Of a DNA stretch of 64,000 bases, positions 53,985 through 64,000 are shown piece by piece. The stretch is from positions 62,001 through 126,000 of the forward strand of contig NZ_SIHJ01000003.1 of the NCBI RefSeq assembly GCF_007859765.1, written 5' to 3'. Made by a program: the position numbers and the translations under genes. This DNA is from Posidoniimonas corsicana. GTDB lineage: Bacteria > Planctomycetota > Planctomycetia > Pirellulales > Lacipirellulaceae. The notes beneath the pieces were generated by a model that made no database searches, was not told the origin of the DNA, and worked only from the letters and a program-made list of their open reading frames with translations. Position 1 is the stretch's first letter. Every line of letters starts with the position of its first letter.

Positions 53985-54554
53985 TCAGCCGCCGGGGAAG
54001 GTGAGGTCCACCACCGGCGCGCCGCCGCTGCGGAGCTCGTCGAGCATGGCGGCGATGTCGGTGGGGTCGGTGGGGTCCAGGCCGCGGACCCCGGCCAGCA
54101 CCTCGTCGGCGAGCTGCGGCTTGTCTTTCTTCTCCAGGCAGTAGGCCAGCCCGCGGGCGGCCTCGTAGAACGGCAGGTTGGCCGGCTGCCCGCCCGGCAG
54201 CGGCCCGGTGCAGCGGGCCCGCTTGAGCGCCTTCTGCCCGAGCTGGTAGGCGAAACCAAAGTGGCCGCGGGCGAGAGGAATGTCATTGTCCTGCTCGATC
54301 GCCACCAGGCCGGACAGCACGTGGGCGGCCATGAACTCGCTGCAGCCCGACAGCAGCCAGCGGAGCTCGTCCTGCGCGATGTCGAGCTCGCCGGCCTCGA
54401 TCATCACGTTGACCTCTTCCAGGTCCTCGGCGCGGTCGCGGGCCTCGCGGGGGTGGACCAGCACCCAGTCGCCGCCGGCCAGCCGGCGGGCCGTGACTCC
54501 CTGATCGGGCCGGGCGGCGGGGCCCCGCTTCGGTTTGCCTTTTCGTTTCGCCAT
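53985..54554 (-). CDS. Basic-headed helical protein of unknown function
   Basis: 189 residues from the ATG at 54554. A strongly basic N-terminus (MAKRKGKPKRGPAARPDQG) is followed by a helical domain resembling TPR-like helix pairs (AEDLEEVNVMIEAGELDIAQ, DELRWLLSGCSEFMAAHVL, ARGHFGFAYQLGQKALKRAR, YCLEKKDKPQLADEVLAGVR). The basic tail may contact nucleic acid. It lies 94 nt upstream of the RraB-like gene on the same strand. Similar proteins occur in planctomycetes without an assigned role. Confidence 0.65.
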   Translation of the reverse strand: MAKRKGKPKRGPAARPDQGVTARRLAGGDWVLVHPREARDRAEDLEEVNVMIEAGELDIAQDELRWLLSGCSEFMAAHVLSGLVAIEQDNDIPLARGHFGFAYQLGQKALKRARCTGPLPGGQPANLPFYEAARGLAYCLEKKDKPQLADEVLAGVRGLDPTDPTDIAAMLDELRSGGAPVVDLTFPGG

Positions 54555-54692
54555 ATCCGCCACAGCGTAGCCGCCGGCGGTCGGCTCGTCTAAGGGGCAG
54601 GACGCCGGGGCGCGGGTTCGAGGTGCGCCGCGCGCAGGTTACGATAGGACAAGACCGCCCCGCGAATCCGCTTCCCGATCGCCCCGAACCGA

Positions 54693-55136
54693 ATGACCAC
54701 GCCCGAGCCCGCCCCCGCGATGGAATTCGACTGCCCGCTGTGCGGCGGCGCGTTTGAGGCGGACCTCGCCATGCTGGGACAAGAGGTCGAGTGTCCGCAC
54801 TGCGGCCAGGTGGTGGAGTTGCCCGACCGGGGTTCGCTGGAGGAAACGGCTGGGGAGGGCAGCGAAGAGCCGAGTGGCGTCCCTGAACTGGCGCCAGAAG
54901 CAGGACACGCCCAAGCCAAATCGGCGCCTCAAGAGCCGGCGCCAAGTAGGGAACCGGCGGTGGTGGAAGCCCCGCCCGCAGAGCCGCGGGCAAACGCCGC
55001 GGCGGCGCCCGAGAAGCCGCGGCCGCTTACCCGAGAGGAACGCGCGGCGGCGCGGCGGCGGTTCAATCTGATCCTGGCGGGCTTGGGCGCCGTGATCCTG
55101 GTGCTGACGTTCGTGCTGCTGGTGAACCTCACCTAG
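54693..55136 (+). CDS. Zinc-ribbon protein with C-terminal membrane anchor
   Basis: 147 residues. A zinc ribbon lies at the N-terminus (FDCPLCGGAFEADL, VECPHCGQVVELP), followed by a Pro/Ala/Glu-rich linker and a single C-terminal transmembrane helix (FNLILAGLGAVILVLTFVLL) preceded by a basic ARRR stop-transfer cluster. It is a tail-anchored protein with the ribbon in the cytoplasm, a layout common in planctomycetes; its function is unknown. It is divergent from the basic-headed protein gene. Confidence 0.7.
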   Translation: MTTPEPAPAMEFDCPLCGGAFEADLAMLGQEVECPHCGQVVELPDRGSLEETAGEGSEEPSGVPELAPEAGHAQAKSAPQEPAPSREPAVVEAPPAEPRANAAAAPEKPRPLTREERAAARRRFNLILAGLGAVILVLTFVLLVNLT

Positions 55137-55150
55137 CGGCCCGCTGTTGG

Positions 55151-55660
55151 TCAGTCCTCTTCATCCTCTTCGTACTCGTACTCGTAGTCCTCTTCTTCGT
55201 CGTCGTCGTCTTCGTACTCGTACTCGTAGTCGTCGTCCTCTTCTTCATCGGCGTCGACCTCGACCCACTCTTCGTCTTCGCCGAGCTCCTCTTCCTCTTC
55301 GTCGTCATCGGCCTCGTCGTCTTCGACTTCGACCCACTCCTCGTCGTCGCCTAGCTCTTCTTCTTCCTCGTCGTCGTCTTCGTCTTCATCCTCTTCGTAC
55401 TCTTCATCCTCGTACTCGACATCGTCATCGGCGTCCTCGTCTTCGTCCTCGTACTCCTCGTCGTCGTCTTCGTACTCGTACTCGTCGTCGTCCTCGTACT
55501 CTTCATCGCCTTCTTCTTCTTCGTCGTCGTCCTCGTACTCTTCGTCCTCTTCATCGTCGAACTCTGCGACGGGGCAGGGCGTGCTCTTGCCCACTAGCGC
55601 CGAGTGGGTCAGCAGCAGTTCATCGTCGCCGTGGTTCAGGAGCGTCATCGTGAGCGTCAT
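55151..55660 (-). CDS. Extremely acidic Asp/Glu/Tyr low-complexity protein
   Basis: 169 residues. After an ordinary N-terminus (MTLTMTLLNHGDDELLLTHS, ALVGKSTPCPVAEF) the last 135 residues are almost only Asp, Glu and Tyr, interrupted by two copies of a GDDEEWVEVE-like unit (LGDDEEWVEVEDDE and LGEDEEWVEVDADE). The reverse strand encodes a long Arg/Leu/Pro-rich open frame that is only a shadow. A GGGGGA motif precedes the ATG. The normal N-terminus and preserved frame through a hypervariable repeat suggest a real gene. Possible roles such as nucleic-acid mimicry, metal or calcium binding are speculative. Confidence 0.65.
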   Translation of the reverse strand: MTLTMTLLNHGDDELLLTHSALVGKSTPCPVAEFDDEEDEEYEDDDEEEEGDEEYEDDDEYEYEDDDEEYEDEDEDADDDVEYEDEEYEEDEDEDDDEEEEELGDDEEWVEVEDDEADDDEEEEELGEDEEWVEVDADEEEDDDYEYEYEDDDDEEEDYEYEYEEDEED

Positions 55661-55716
55661 CTTGTGTTTCCCCCCTTCGCTGCGTGTCCCTGCCGCGGCA
55701 GTCCCGATACGTGGGA

Positions 55717-56430
55717 TCAGCGTGTGGCGAGTGGTATCGTCGCCGAGTCCGTATCGGCTTCAGGTTCTCTTGCCAATTCTGCCCCCGGGAGACCGGCTAC
55801 CTGGGGCAGGCCGTCGAGGTTCTTGAGGCCAAAAACCCGCAGGAATCGCTTGGTTGTTCCGTACAAGATGGGCCGCCCGAGTTCCTGCGAACGCCCGACA
55901 ATACGCAATAAGTCTCGTTCCATCAACTGGCGGAGGAGTTCCCCACACTGCACGCCCCGGATCGCCTCGACCTCGGCCCTCACCACCGGCTGGCGGTACG
56001 CCACGACGGCCAGCGTCTCCATGGCGGGCGGGGTCAGCCGCAGCTCCTGCCCTGCGGGCGCCAGCGGCTGCAGCCAGGGCGCCAGCTTCGGGTCGGTCAG
56101 CAGCTGGTAGCCGCCCGCAATCGCGGTTATCTGGAAGGCCGACCCGCGGGCCTCGTGCAGCCGGCGGAGCTCGTCCAGCAGGGTGCGGGCCTCGGTGGCG
56201 TCCTCCAGGTTCGCCAGCTTCGCCAGTCGCCGCAGGGGCAGCGGCTCATCAGCCAGGAGCAGGATCGCCTCGAGTCGCGTCCGCCGGGCGACCGTGGTGC
56301 GGCGCTGCATGCCGCGCGGACGCTCGCGAGCCGGGCGGGCGCTGACGGGTCGTGGGCGGTCGGCCCGCTCCGAGAGCGGCCCGCGGTACCGCCATGCTGT
56401 GCTGCCGAGCCGTCGACCGAGCGTGCTCAT
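55717..56430 (-). CDS. scpB: Segregation and condensation protein B
   Basis: 237 residues. An Arg-rich leader of about 45 residues precedes the two winged-helix domains: RTRLEAILLLADEPLPLRRL, TIAGGYQLLTD-like ITAIAGGYQLLTDPKLAPW, then LTPPAMETLAVVAYRQPVVR, EVEAIRGVQCGELLRQLMER and RPILYGTTKRFLRVFGLKNL, which is the family signature. ScpB bridges ScpA with the SMC ATPase for chromosome condensation and segregation. It starts 12 nt after the stop of the upstream gene, an operon arrangement. Confidence 0.92.
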   Translation of the reverse strand: MSTLGRRLGSTAWRYRGPLSERADRPRPVSARPARERPRGMQRRTTVARRTRLEAILLLADEPLPLRRLAKLANLEDATEARTLLDELRRLHEARGSAFQITAIAGGYQLLTDPKLAPWLQPLAPAGQELRLTPPAMETLAVVAYRQPVVRAEVEAIRGVQCGELLRQLMERDLLRIVGRSQELGRPILYGTTKRFLRVFGLKNLDGLPQVAGLPGAELAREPEADTDSATIPLATR

Positions 56431-56442
56431 GACGCCCCCTCG

Positions 56443-57030
56443 CTAACGGGTGAGGACCGGGTTGGTGACCCGCCACCGCCGCACCTGGTCGATCACGCGG
56501 GCGGCGGCCAGCTGGGCGTTCGGCTCGATGGCGTCGAAGTGGCGGACGAACCCGGAGCCGCCCGGCAGCGGCGCGCAGCAGGCGAAGCGGTGCAGGGCGC
56601 CCTCGGCGCCCCAGGCGGTGAGCTGGATGTCCTGGACCCCGAGCTGCTGGAGCTGAGCCACCAGCGGCTGCACGTCGGCCGGCAGCGGTTCGGGCGACAG
56701 GTCGGGCGTGGGCGGCAGCGGTTCGAGCGGCGCCATCGAGTGGTTCAGCGACGCCGGGGCGGCGCCGGGCAGCGGGATCAGGTCTGCGGGCGGCGCGGCG
56801 GCGAGTGCGGGCGCCTGAGTCGCTGCTGGAGTACTCAACGGGGCCGGCCGGCTTGCCGGGGCGCCTTGCCACGCGTTGAGCTCACGCCGCGCCTGGCAGA
56901 CGATGCGGTTGAGCAGGGCCGACGCCTCGCCCGCCGGGGGGCCGTACAGGTGGTAGGCCATGCCTCCCACCACTACGACGCCGACCGCGATGCACAGCTT
57001 CATCAGGGCGTGGACTGCCGATTCGAACAT
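56443..57030 (-). CDS. Membrane-anchored protein of unknown function upstream of scpB
   Basis: 195 residues from the ATG at 57030. One N-terminal transmembrane helix (LMKLCIAVGVVVVGGMAYHL) is followed by an Ala/Pro-rich linker and a C-terminal domain (VQPLVAQLQQLGVQDIQLTA, FACCAPLPGGSGFVRHFDAI, AAARVIDQVRRWRVTNPVLT). The upstream part of the frame to 57156 overlaps the divergent cysteine desulfurase start and looks like a shadow. It is co-directional with scpB with a 12-nt gap. No family was recognised. Confidence 0.65.
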   Translation of the reverse strand: MFESAVHALMKLCIAVGVVVVGGMAYHLYGPPAGEASALLNRIVCQARRELNAWQGAPASRPAPLSTPAATQAPALAAAPPADLIPLPGAAPASLNHSMAPLEPLPPTPDLSPEPLPADVQPLVAQLQQLGVQDIQLTAWGAEGALHRFACCAPLPGGSGFVRHFDAIEPNAQLAAARVIDQVRRWRVTNPVLTR

Positions 57031-57141
57031 CGCTCGAGAACCTCGGTGGAGGGCCAGGGGTTGCGGGAGGGCGGGATAGTAGGCGCCGCCGCCGAATCGC
57101 GGCAATGGCAATCCCCCATCGAGCGGGCCCCGCCCGCCGCA

Positions 57142-57147
57142 TAGAAT
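57142..57147 (+). promoter_or_regulatory. -10-like hexamer just upstream of the cysteine desulfurase ATG
   Basis: TAGAAT ends 7 nt before the ATG at 57155, so transcription would start at about the start codon. Confidence 0.4.
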
Positions 57148-57154
57148 TATGCCC

Positions 57155-58336
57155 ATGCAGCGGATCTACCTGGACCACAACGCCACCACGCCCCCCCTGC
57201 CGGAAGTGACCCAAGCGGTCGCCGATGCGATGGGGCAGGGCTACGCAAACCCCTCTAGCCAGCACGACGACGGCCGCCGCGCCCGCCGCCCGCTCGAGCA
57301 GGCCCGCGACGCCATCGCCACGGCGCTGGGCGCCAGCACCGCTGTCATGACGCCCGACACGCTGCTGTTCACCTCTGGTGGGACCGAGTCCAACAACCAC
57401 GCGCTCCGCGCCCTGCTGGGCGACGACCCACGCGGCCGCCATGTGGTGATCAGCGCGATCGAGCACCCGAGCATCGCCGGCCTGGCCGAGCAGCTCGAGC
57501 GCGAGGGCGCCACGGTCGACCGCCTGCCGGTCGACCCGCAGGGCCGGGTGCGGGCGGACGCGCTGGCCGCGGTGCTGCGCGCCGACACCTGCCTGGTCAG
57601 CGTGATGCTGGGCAACAATGAAACCGGCGTGCTGCAGCCGGTCGCTGAGATCGCTAAGGAGTGCCGCCGCCGTGGTGTGCCGGTCCACACCGACGCGACC
57701 CAGGTGGTTGGCAAAATGCCGGTCGACTTCCGCCGGCTGGGCGTGTCGATGCTGACCTTCGCCGGCCACAAGCTGCACGGCCCCTGCGGGATCGGCGGCC
57801 TGCTGATCGAGGGCGGGCTGCAGGCGGCGCCGCTGCTGCACGGCCAGCCCGGGTCGCAGCGGCCCGGCACCGCGCCGGTCGAGCTCGCCATCGGCCTGCA
57901 GACGGCCGTCGAGCTGTGGCAGGCCGAGCAGGCCGAACGGGAGTCGAGAATGAGGCTGCTGCGCGACCGGCTCGAGGCGGCCCTGCTGGCCGGCGAGCCC
58001 CAGGCGGTGGTCGTCGGCGCCGGGGCCGAGCGGCTGCCGCACACCAGCTGCGTCGGGTTCCGCGGGCTCGATCGCCAGGCCCTCCAGATGGCTCTGGACC
58101 GCCAGGGAGTGGCCTGTTCGACCGGATCGGCGTGCGCCAGCGGGTCGAGCGAACCGTCGCCGACGCTGCTGGCGATGGGCGCCGATGGGGGCCTCGCCGG
58201 GGGACTCGACGAGGGGGTGATTCGGGGGGCTTTGCGGTTTAGTTTGGGCGCGGCCACGACGGCCGCCGAAATCGACGACGCGGCCGAACGTATCTTGGCT
58301 ATCTGCAAGCGGTTACGAAGCCGCCAAGAACCCTGA
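57155..58336 (+). CDS. Cysteine desulfurase (NifS/IscS-like)
   Basis: 393 residues from the ATG at 57155. The family opening IYLDHNATTPPLPEV, the GGTESNNHALRALL segment, the IEHPSI histidine, SVMLGNNETGVLQPV, HTDATQVVG and the PLP lysine in TFAGHKLHGPCGIGGLL are all present. The persulfide-forming Cys lies in ACSTGSACASGSSEPS, which is the NifS/IscS (class I) type of loop. It supplies sulfur for Fe-S clusters and thio-modified tRNA. No IscU or NifU gene lies beside it. An in-frame ATG two codons earlier (57149) is possible but falls against the -10-like hexamer. Confidence 0.92.
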   Translation: MQRIYLDHNATTPPLPEVTQAVADAMGQGYANPSSQHDDGRRARRPLEQARDAIATALGASTAVMTPDTLLFTSGGTESNNHALRALLGDDPRGRHVVISAIEHPSIAGLAEQLEREGATVDRLPVDPQGRVRADALAAVLRADTCLVSVMLGNNETGVLQPVAEIAKECRRRGVPVHTDATQVVGKMPVDFRRLGVSMLTFAGHKLHGPCGIGGLLIEGGLQAAPLLHGQPGSQRPGTAPVELAIGLQTAVELWQAEQAERESRMRLLRDRLEAALLAGEPQAVVVGAGAERLPHTSCVGFRGLDRQALQMALDRQGVACSTGSACASGSSEPSPTLLAMGADGGLAGGLDEGVIRGALRFSLGAATTAAEIDDAAERILAICKRLRSRQEP

Positions 58337-58377
58337 AAACTAGGGCCGAATGGCTCCCGCGGGGGCGTCCAATCGGG

Positions 58378-58383
58378 TACAAT
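58378..58383 (+). promoter_or_regulatory. -10-like hexamer upstream of dnaA
   Basis: TACAAT preceded by GGG lies 70 nt before the preferred dnaA ATG at 58453 and 6 nt before an in-frame TTG at 58390. No clear -35 was found. Confidence 0.35.
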
Positions 58384-58452
58384 TCGGGCTTGCCCTGTGG
58401 CCCCGCTCCCCGCGTGCGGCGCCCGCTCTCAGTAGCCCCCATTTTTCTGCCG

Positions 58453-59679
58453 ATGCAGGACGGAGCCGAAGTGGTCCCCGCGACCCTACCGCAAGCCGTG
58501 GCGTGCCCTGCCGACCCGCCCGGTTGTGTGGGCGGCGACGCTGGACGCACGGCCGCAGCGGGGGGTGTGACGCGGCTGCCGTTGGCCGGCCGCCGGCTCA
58601 AGAGCAGCTCGCCGGAAGCCACCGAGGCGGGCGCATGGACCATGCCGTGCTTTGTCGCCGGCCCAGAGAACCGCCTGGTCGCGGCCGTGTTCCAGCGGCT
58701 GCTGGCCGCCGTTGGCGACGACAACGGCCTCGCCGTCGGGCAGTCGTCCATCGGCTCACTGCTGCTGTTCGGTCCCAGCGGCTGCGGCAAGACCCACCTC
58801 GCCCGCGGCCTCGCCGAGGCGTGGCACAACCGGCTCGGGCACACCAAGAACGGCGACTCGCAGGTCGCGTACCTGACGGCCAGCGACTTCCGCCGCCAGG
58901 TCGCGTCGGCCGTGAACGACCGATCGCTGGACGCCTTCCGCCGCCAGATCCGCCGCTGCCGGCTGCTGGTCATCGACGACCTGCCACGGCTGGCGGGCGA
59001 GGCCTACGCGCTCGAAGAACTAATCCACACCGTCGACGCGCTGGCGGTCAGCGGAGCGCTGTTTGTCGGCGCGTCGCAGAAGCCGCTCGCCGATGTGCCA
59101 CAGCTCAGCCGGGCCCTCACAGGCCGGCTGCTGAGCGGGGTTACGCTGCAGGTGGCGCAGCCGTCGCTCGCCACCCGGCAGGCGCTCTTGCAGCAGGCGC
59201 TGTCCGCGTTGGGCTGCACCGCCACCCCCAAGGCGTTGGCCCTGTTGGCCGAGCAGGCGCCCACCGACCCCCGCCGGCTGCTGGGCGTCGCGCTGCGGCT
59301 CCGCCGTCGTCTGCGGGCCGGCGCCACGCTGGACGAGAAGCTGGCCGCTAGCCTGGCCGAGCTCGACCTGGCCCGCCCCAGCCCCCCCGCGGGCGAGATT
59401 GTCGCCACGGTCGCCCGCTACTACGGGCTGCCCAAGGCGAAGCTCACCAGTTCCAGCCGGCAGAAGTCGATCGTGCTGGCGCGGGCGGTGGCGATCTACC
59501 TGACCCGCGAGCTGACCCCGCTCTCCTACGACCAGATCGGCAAGCTGCTGGGGGGCCGCGACCACACCACCGTGCTGCACAACTACCGGCGGATCGAACG
59601 CTCGCTGCCCACCGACCGCGCCCTCCGCACCGCCCTGGATGAACTACGAGGTTCGATCACCGCCGCAGCAGCGGTGTGA
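58453..59679 (+). CDS. dnaA: Chromosomal replication initiator DnaA, lacking domain I
   Basis: 408 residues from the ATG at 58453 (an in-frame TTG at 58390 would add 21). The protein begins with about 75 residues of low-complexity linker; the usual DnaA domain I (helical, DnaB/self-interaction) is not seen. The AAA+ domain has Walker A GPSGCGKTHL (from about residue 107), Walker B LLVIDDLP, sensor and arginine-finger segments (QPSLATRQALLQQAL), and the C-terminal DNA-binding domain has the signature GGRDHTTVLHNYRRIE near residue 370. Sequence and neighbours (dnaN, gyrB) leave no doubt about identity. Confidence 0.93.
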   Translation: MQDGAEVVPATLPQAVACPADPPGCVGGDAGRTAAAGGVTRLPLAGRRLKSSSPEATEAGAWTMPCFVAGPENRLVAAVFQRLLAAVGDDNGLAVGQSSIGSLLLFGPSGCGKTHLARGLAEAWHNRLGHTKNGDSQVAYLTASDFRRQVASAVNDRSLDAFRRQIRRCRLLVIDDLPRLAGEAYALEELIHTVDALAVSGALFVGASQKPLADVPQLSRALTGRLLSGVTLQVAQPSLATRQALLQQALSALGCTATPKALALLAEQAPTDPRRLLGVALRLRRRLRAGATLDEKLAASLAELDLARPSPPAGEIVATVARYYGLPKAKLTSSSRQKSIVLARAVAIYLTRELTPLSYDQIGKLLGGRDHTTVLHNYRRIERSLPTDRALRTALDELRGSITAAAAV

Positions 59680-60009
59680 ATAACCTGTCGACAGACCGTT
59701 CAAACCCTGTCGAAAGTCGATTGGCAAACCAGCCCCCAGCTACCAACGCCCGAAACGGTCGACACCAACGCTCAACCAACCAACCCGCTACCGACCGCCG
59801 ATCAACAGGTTCTCCACCACTTGGCGGTCGCCGTAACCCACTAGCAACAAACCAGTTAACCGCCGCCAGCAGTGCGTTCTCAACACTCCGCCCGGGCGAT
59901 AAACAACAACTGCGTTAATAAAAACTAAATCTATTAACTCCCTGGCCCAACGCCCTCTGACGCAGCGCCTACCCACTCCACAAGTGGCGGCGACACGGAG
60001 GTCCCTCCT
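59675..60009. other. Candidate replication origin (oriC) between dnaA and dnaN
   Basis: The 330-nt gap is clearly richer in A+T than the genome. A DnaA-box match TTATTCACA lies on the minus strand at 59675-59683 overlapping the dnaA stop. A weaker GTTCTCCACC match lies near 59810, and further AAC-rich direct motifs occur. A stretch of TTAATAAAAACTAAATCTAT near 59916-59935 could be the unwinding element. Confidence 0.6.
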
Positions 60010-61125
60010 ATGAAGATCACATGCAACCGTGAGCAGCTCCTGCAGGCCTTCCAGGCCGTGGCGGCTGTCGCCCCCACCCGCAGCCCGAAGCCGATCCTGC
60101 AGAACGTCAAGCTAGAGGTCACCGCCGACTCGGCGTCGTTCCTGGCGACCGACCTGGAGGTCGCGATCCGCTACCAGGCGACCGGCATCGAGGTCGAGCA
60201 GCCCGGCGCGTGCATCTTGCCGACCGCCCGGTTCGGCCAGATCCTGCGGGAGAGCTCCGACGAGACCTTCCACATCGAGGCCGACGACAAGCACATCCGC
60301 GTGCGGGGCGAACGCAGCCAGTTCAACCTGTCGGCCGAGGACCCGGGCGACTACCCCAGCATCGCCGTGTTCGACGACGCCTCGTACTACGAGACCGCCG
60401 CCCGCTGGTTCAAGGAGCTGATCCGCCGCACCGTGTTCGCCACGGACAACGAGTCCAGCCGGTACGCACTGGGCGGCGTGAAGATGGAGTGGGAGGACGG
60501 CACGCTCACCGGCGTGGGCACCGACGGCCGCCGCCTGTCCAAGATGGAGGGCCCGGTGTCCGCCGTGGGCGAGCCCGGCGCCTTCGGCGACGCCACGATC
60601 GTCCCCAGCCGCTCGCTCAACCTCATCGACCGCGCCGTCAACGACGACGACGGCGAGGTGCAGATCGCCATCCGCCAGAACGAGATGCTCGTCCGCAGCC
60701 CGCGGGCGATGATCTACTCGCGTCTGCTGGAGGGCCGCTTCCCCCGCTGGCGGGACGTGTTCCCCCAGCGGACCAGCTCGGTGAAGGTCGAGCTGCCGAT
60801 CGAGCCGTTCTACCGGGCCGTCCGCCAGGCGGCGATCCTGACCAGCGACGAGAGCCGCGGCGTCGACTTCACATTCGGCGAGGGCTCGCTGGTGCTCTCC
60901 GGCCACGCCGCCGAGGTGGGCGAGTCCCGCATCGAGCTGCCGGTGGCGTTCGACAGCTCCGAGATCACCATCACGCTCGACCCGCGGTTCGTGATCGACT
61001 TCCTGAAGGTGCTCGACAGCGACAAGTCGTTCACGCTCGACCTGCAGGACGGCGAGTCCGCGGCCGTCTGCACCACCGACGACGGCTACGGCTACGTGAT
61101 CATGCCGCTGGCCCGGGACCGCTAG
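60010..61125 (+). CDS. dnaN: DNA polymerase III beta subunit (sliding clamp)
   Basis: 371 residues, of normal length. The three clamp domains are recognisable: MKITCNREQLLQAFQAVAAV and PKPILQNVKLEV in domain 1, YETAARWFKELIRRTVFATD with SSRYALGGVKMEW in domain 2, and FDSSEITITLDPRFVIDFLK with the ending DGYGYVIMPLARDR (the hydrophobic-cleft end) in domain 3. The ring clamps polymerase III to DNA. GGAGG lies 8 nt ahead of the ATG and is followed by CCTCC, so it could form a small hairpin over the ribosome-binding site. It follows the origin and precedes a DUF721 gene by 8 nt. Confidence 0.97.
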   Translation: MKITCNREQLLQAFQAVAAVAPTRSPKPILQNVKLEVTADSASFLATDLEVAIRYQATGIEVEQPGACILPTARFGQILRESSDETFHIEADDKHIRVRGERSQFNLSAEDPGDYPSIAVFDDASYYETAARWFKELIRRTVFATDNESSRYALGGVKMEWEDGTLTGVGTDGRRLSKMEGPVSAVGEPGAFGDATIVPSRSLNLIDRAVNDDDGEVQIAIRQNEMLVRSPRAMIYSRLLEGRFPRWRDVFPQRTSSVKVELPIEPFYRAVRQAAILTSDESRGVDFTFGEGSLVLSGHAAEVGESRIELPVAFDSSEITITLDPRFVIDFLKVLDSDKSFTLDLQDGESAAVCTTDDGYGYVIMPLARDR

Positions 61126-61133
61126 AACTCACC

Positions 61134-64000
<2,867 letters not shown>

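Noticed and set aside
55147-55653. Arg/Leu/Pro-rich open frame opposite the acidic protein
   Set aside because: It is the direct complement of the Asp/Glu codon repeats and has no normal N-terminus. The minus strand has an ordinary N-terminal part and a ribosome-binding site.

Overview
The window is high-GC bacterial chromosome, very probably from a planctomycete of the order Pirellulales, possibly Lacipirellulaceae. Several things point there: DUF1549/DUF1553 and DUF1501 proteins side by side, a 3-keto-disaccharide hydrolase (DUF1080) lipoprotein, a sulfatase, an SHD1-domain protein, a DUF1570 protein, an NPYRSP-type small membrane protein, and two secreted proteins that pair a dockerin-like calcium repeat with a PEP-CTERM-like tail. 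No rRNA, tRNA, CRISPR array or insertion sequence was recognised.

Layout. 0-20 kb: an SDR dehydrogenase and an orphan sugar-type ABC ATPase, small membrane proteins, a secreted ankyrin/HEAT protein in an operon with a PEP-CTERM SGNH hydrolase, ribokinase, a secreted phosphodiesterase, a giant beta-roll protein with PEP-CTERM tail, an SHD1/propeller protein and a CHAT-like protein. 19.6-25.2 kb: rpmA, a small Cys-rich protein, obg, then a divergent pair of a ketoacyl synthase with an unusual Cys-His-Asn set and a fatty acid desaturase. 25.2-32.2 kb: an accessory island of short lower-GC genes on both strands (DUF4303-like, AhpD-like, stand-alone double Clp_N, zinc-ribbon, DUF695-like, unknowns and one hydrolase pseudogene), separated by a modular family of structured repeats. 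32.2-43.3 kb: CBS protein, Uup-type ABC-F ATPase, ROK kinase, lipoproteins and the DUF1501 / DUF1549-DUF1553 pair. 43.3-57 kb: a small His/Tyr/Gly-rich exported protein, sdhC-sdhA without sdhB, sulfatase, DUF1570 protein, RraB-like protein, an almost purely Asp/Glu/Tyr protein, and scpB. 57-64 kb: cysteine desulfurase, then the origin block dnaA - candidate oriC - dnaN - DUF721 - gyrB, with gyrB running off the end.

How the genes work together. The replication block is conserved housekeeping. The sdh genes supply the membrane anchor and flavoprotein of complex II. The ketoacyl synthase and desaturase may act together on lipid acyl chains. Many other products are exported and fit a saprotrophic, glycan-degrading planctomycete. 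The most unusual feature is the repeat-delimited island at 25.2-32.2 kb. Its repeats contain a stem-loop whose stem sequence changes between copies while a 9-nt loop close to WCGATGAAK is kept. Several genes have a -10-like hexamer 5-7 nt upstream of the start codon, which suggests leaderless mRNAs.
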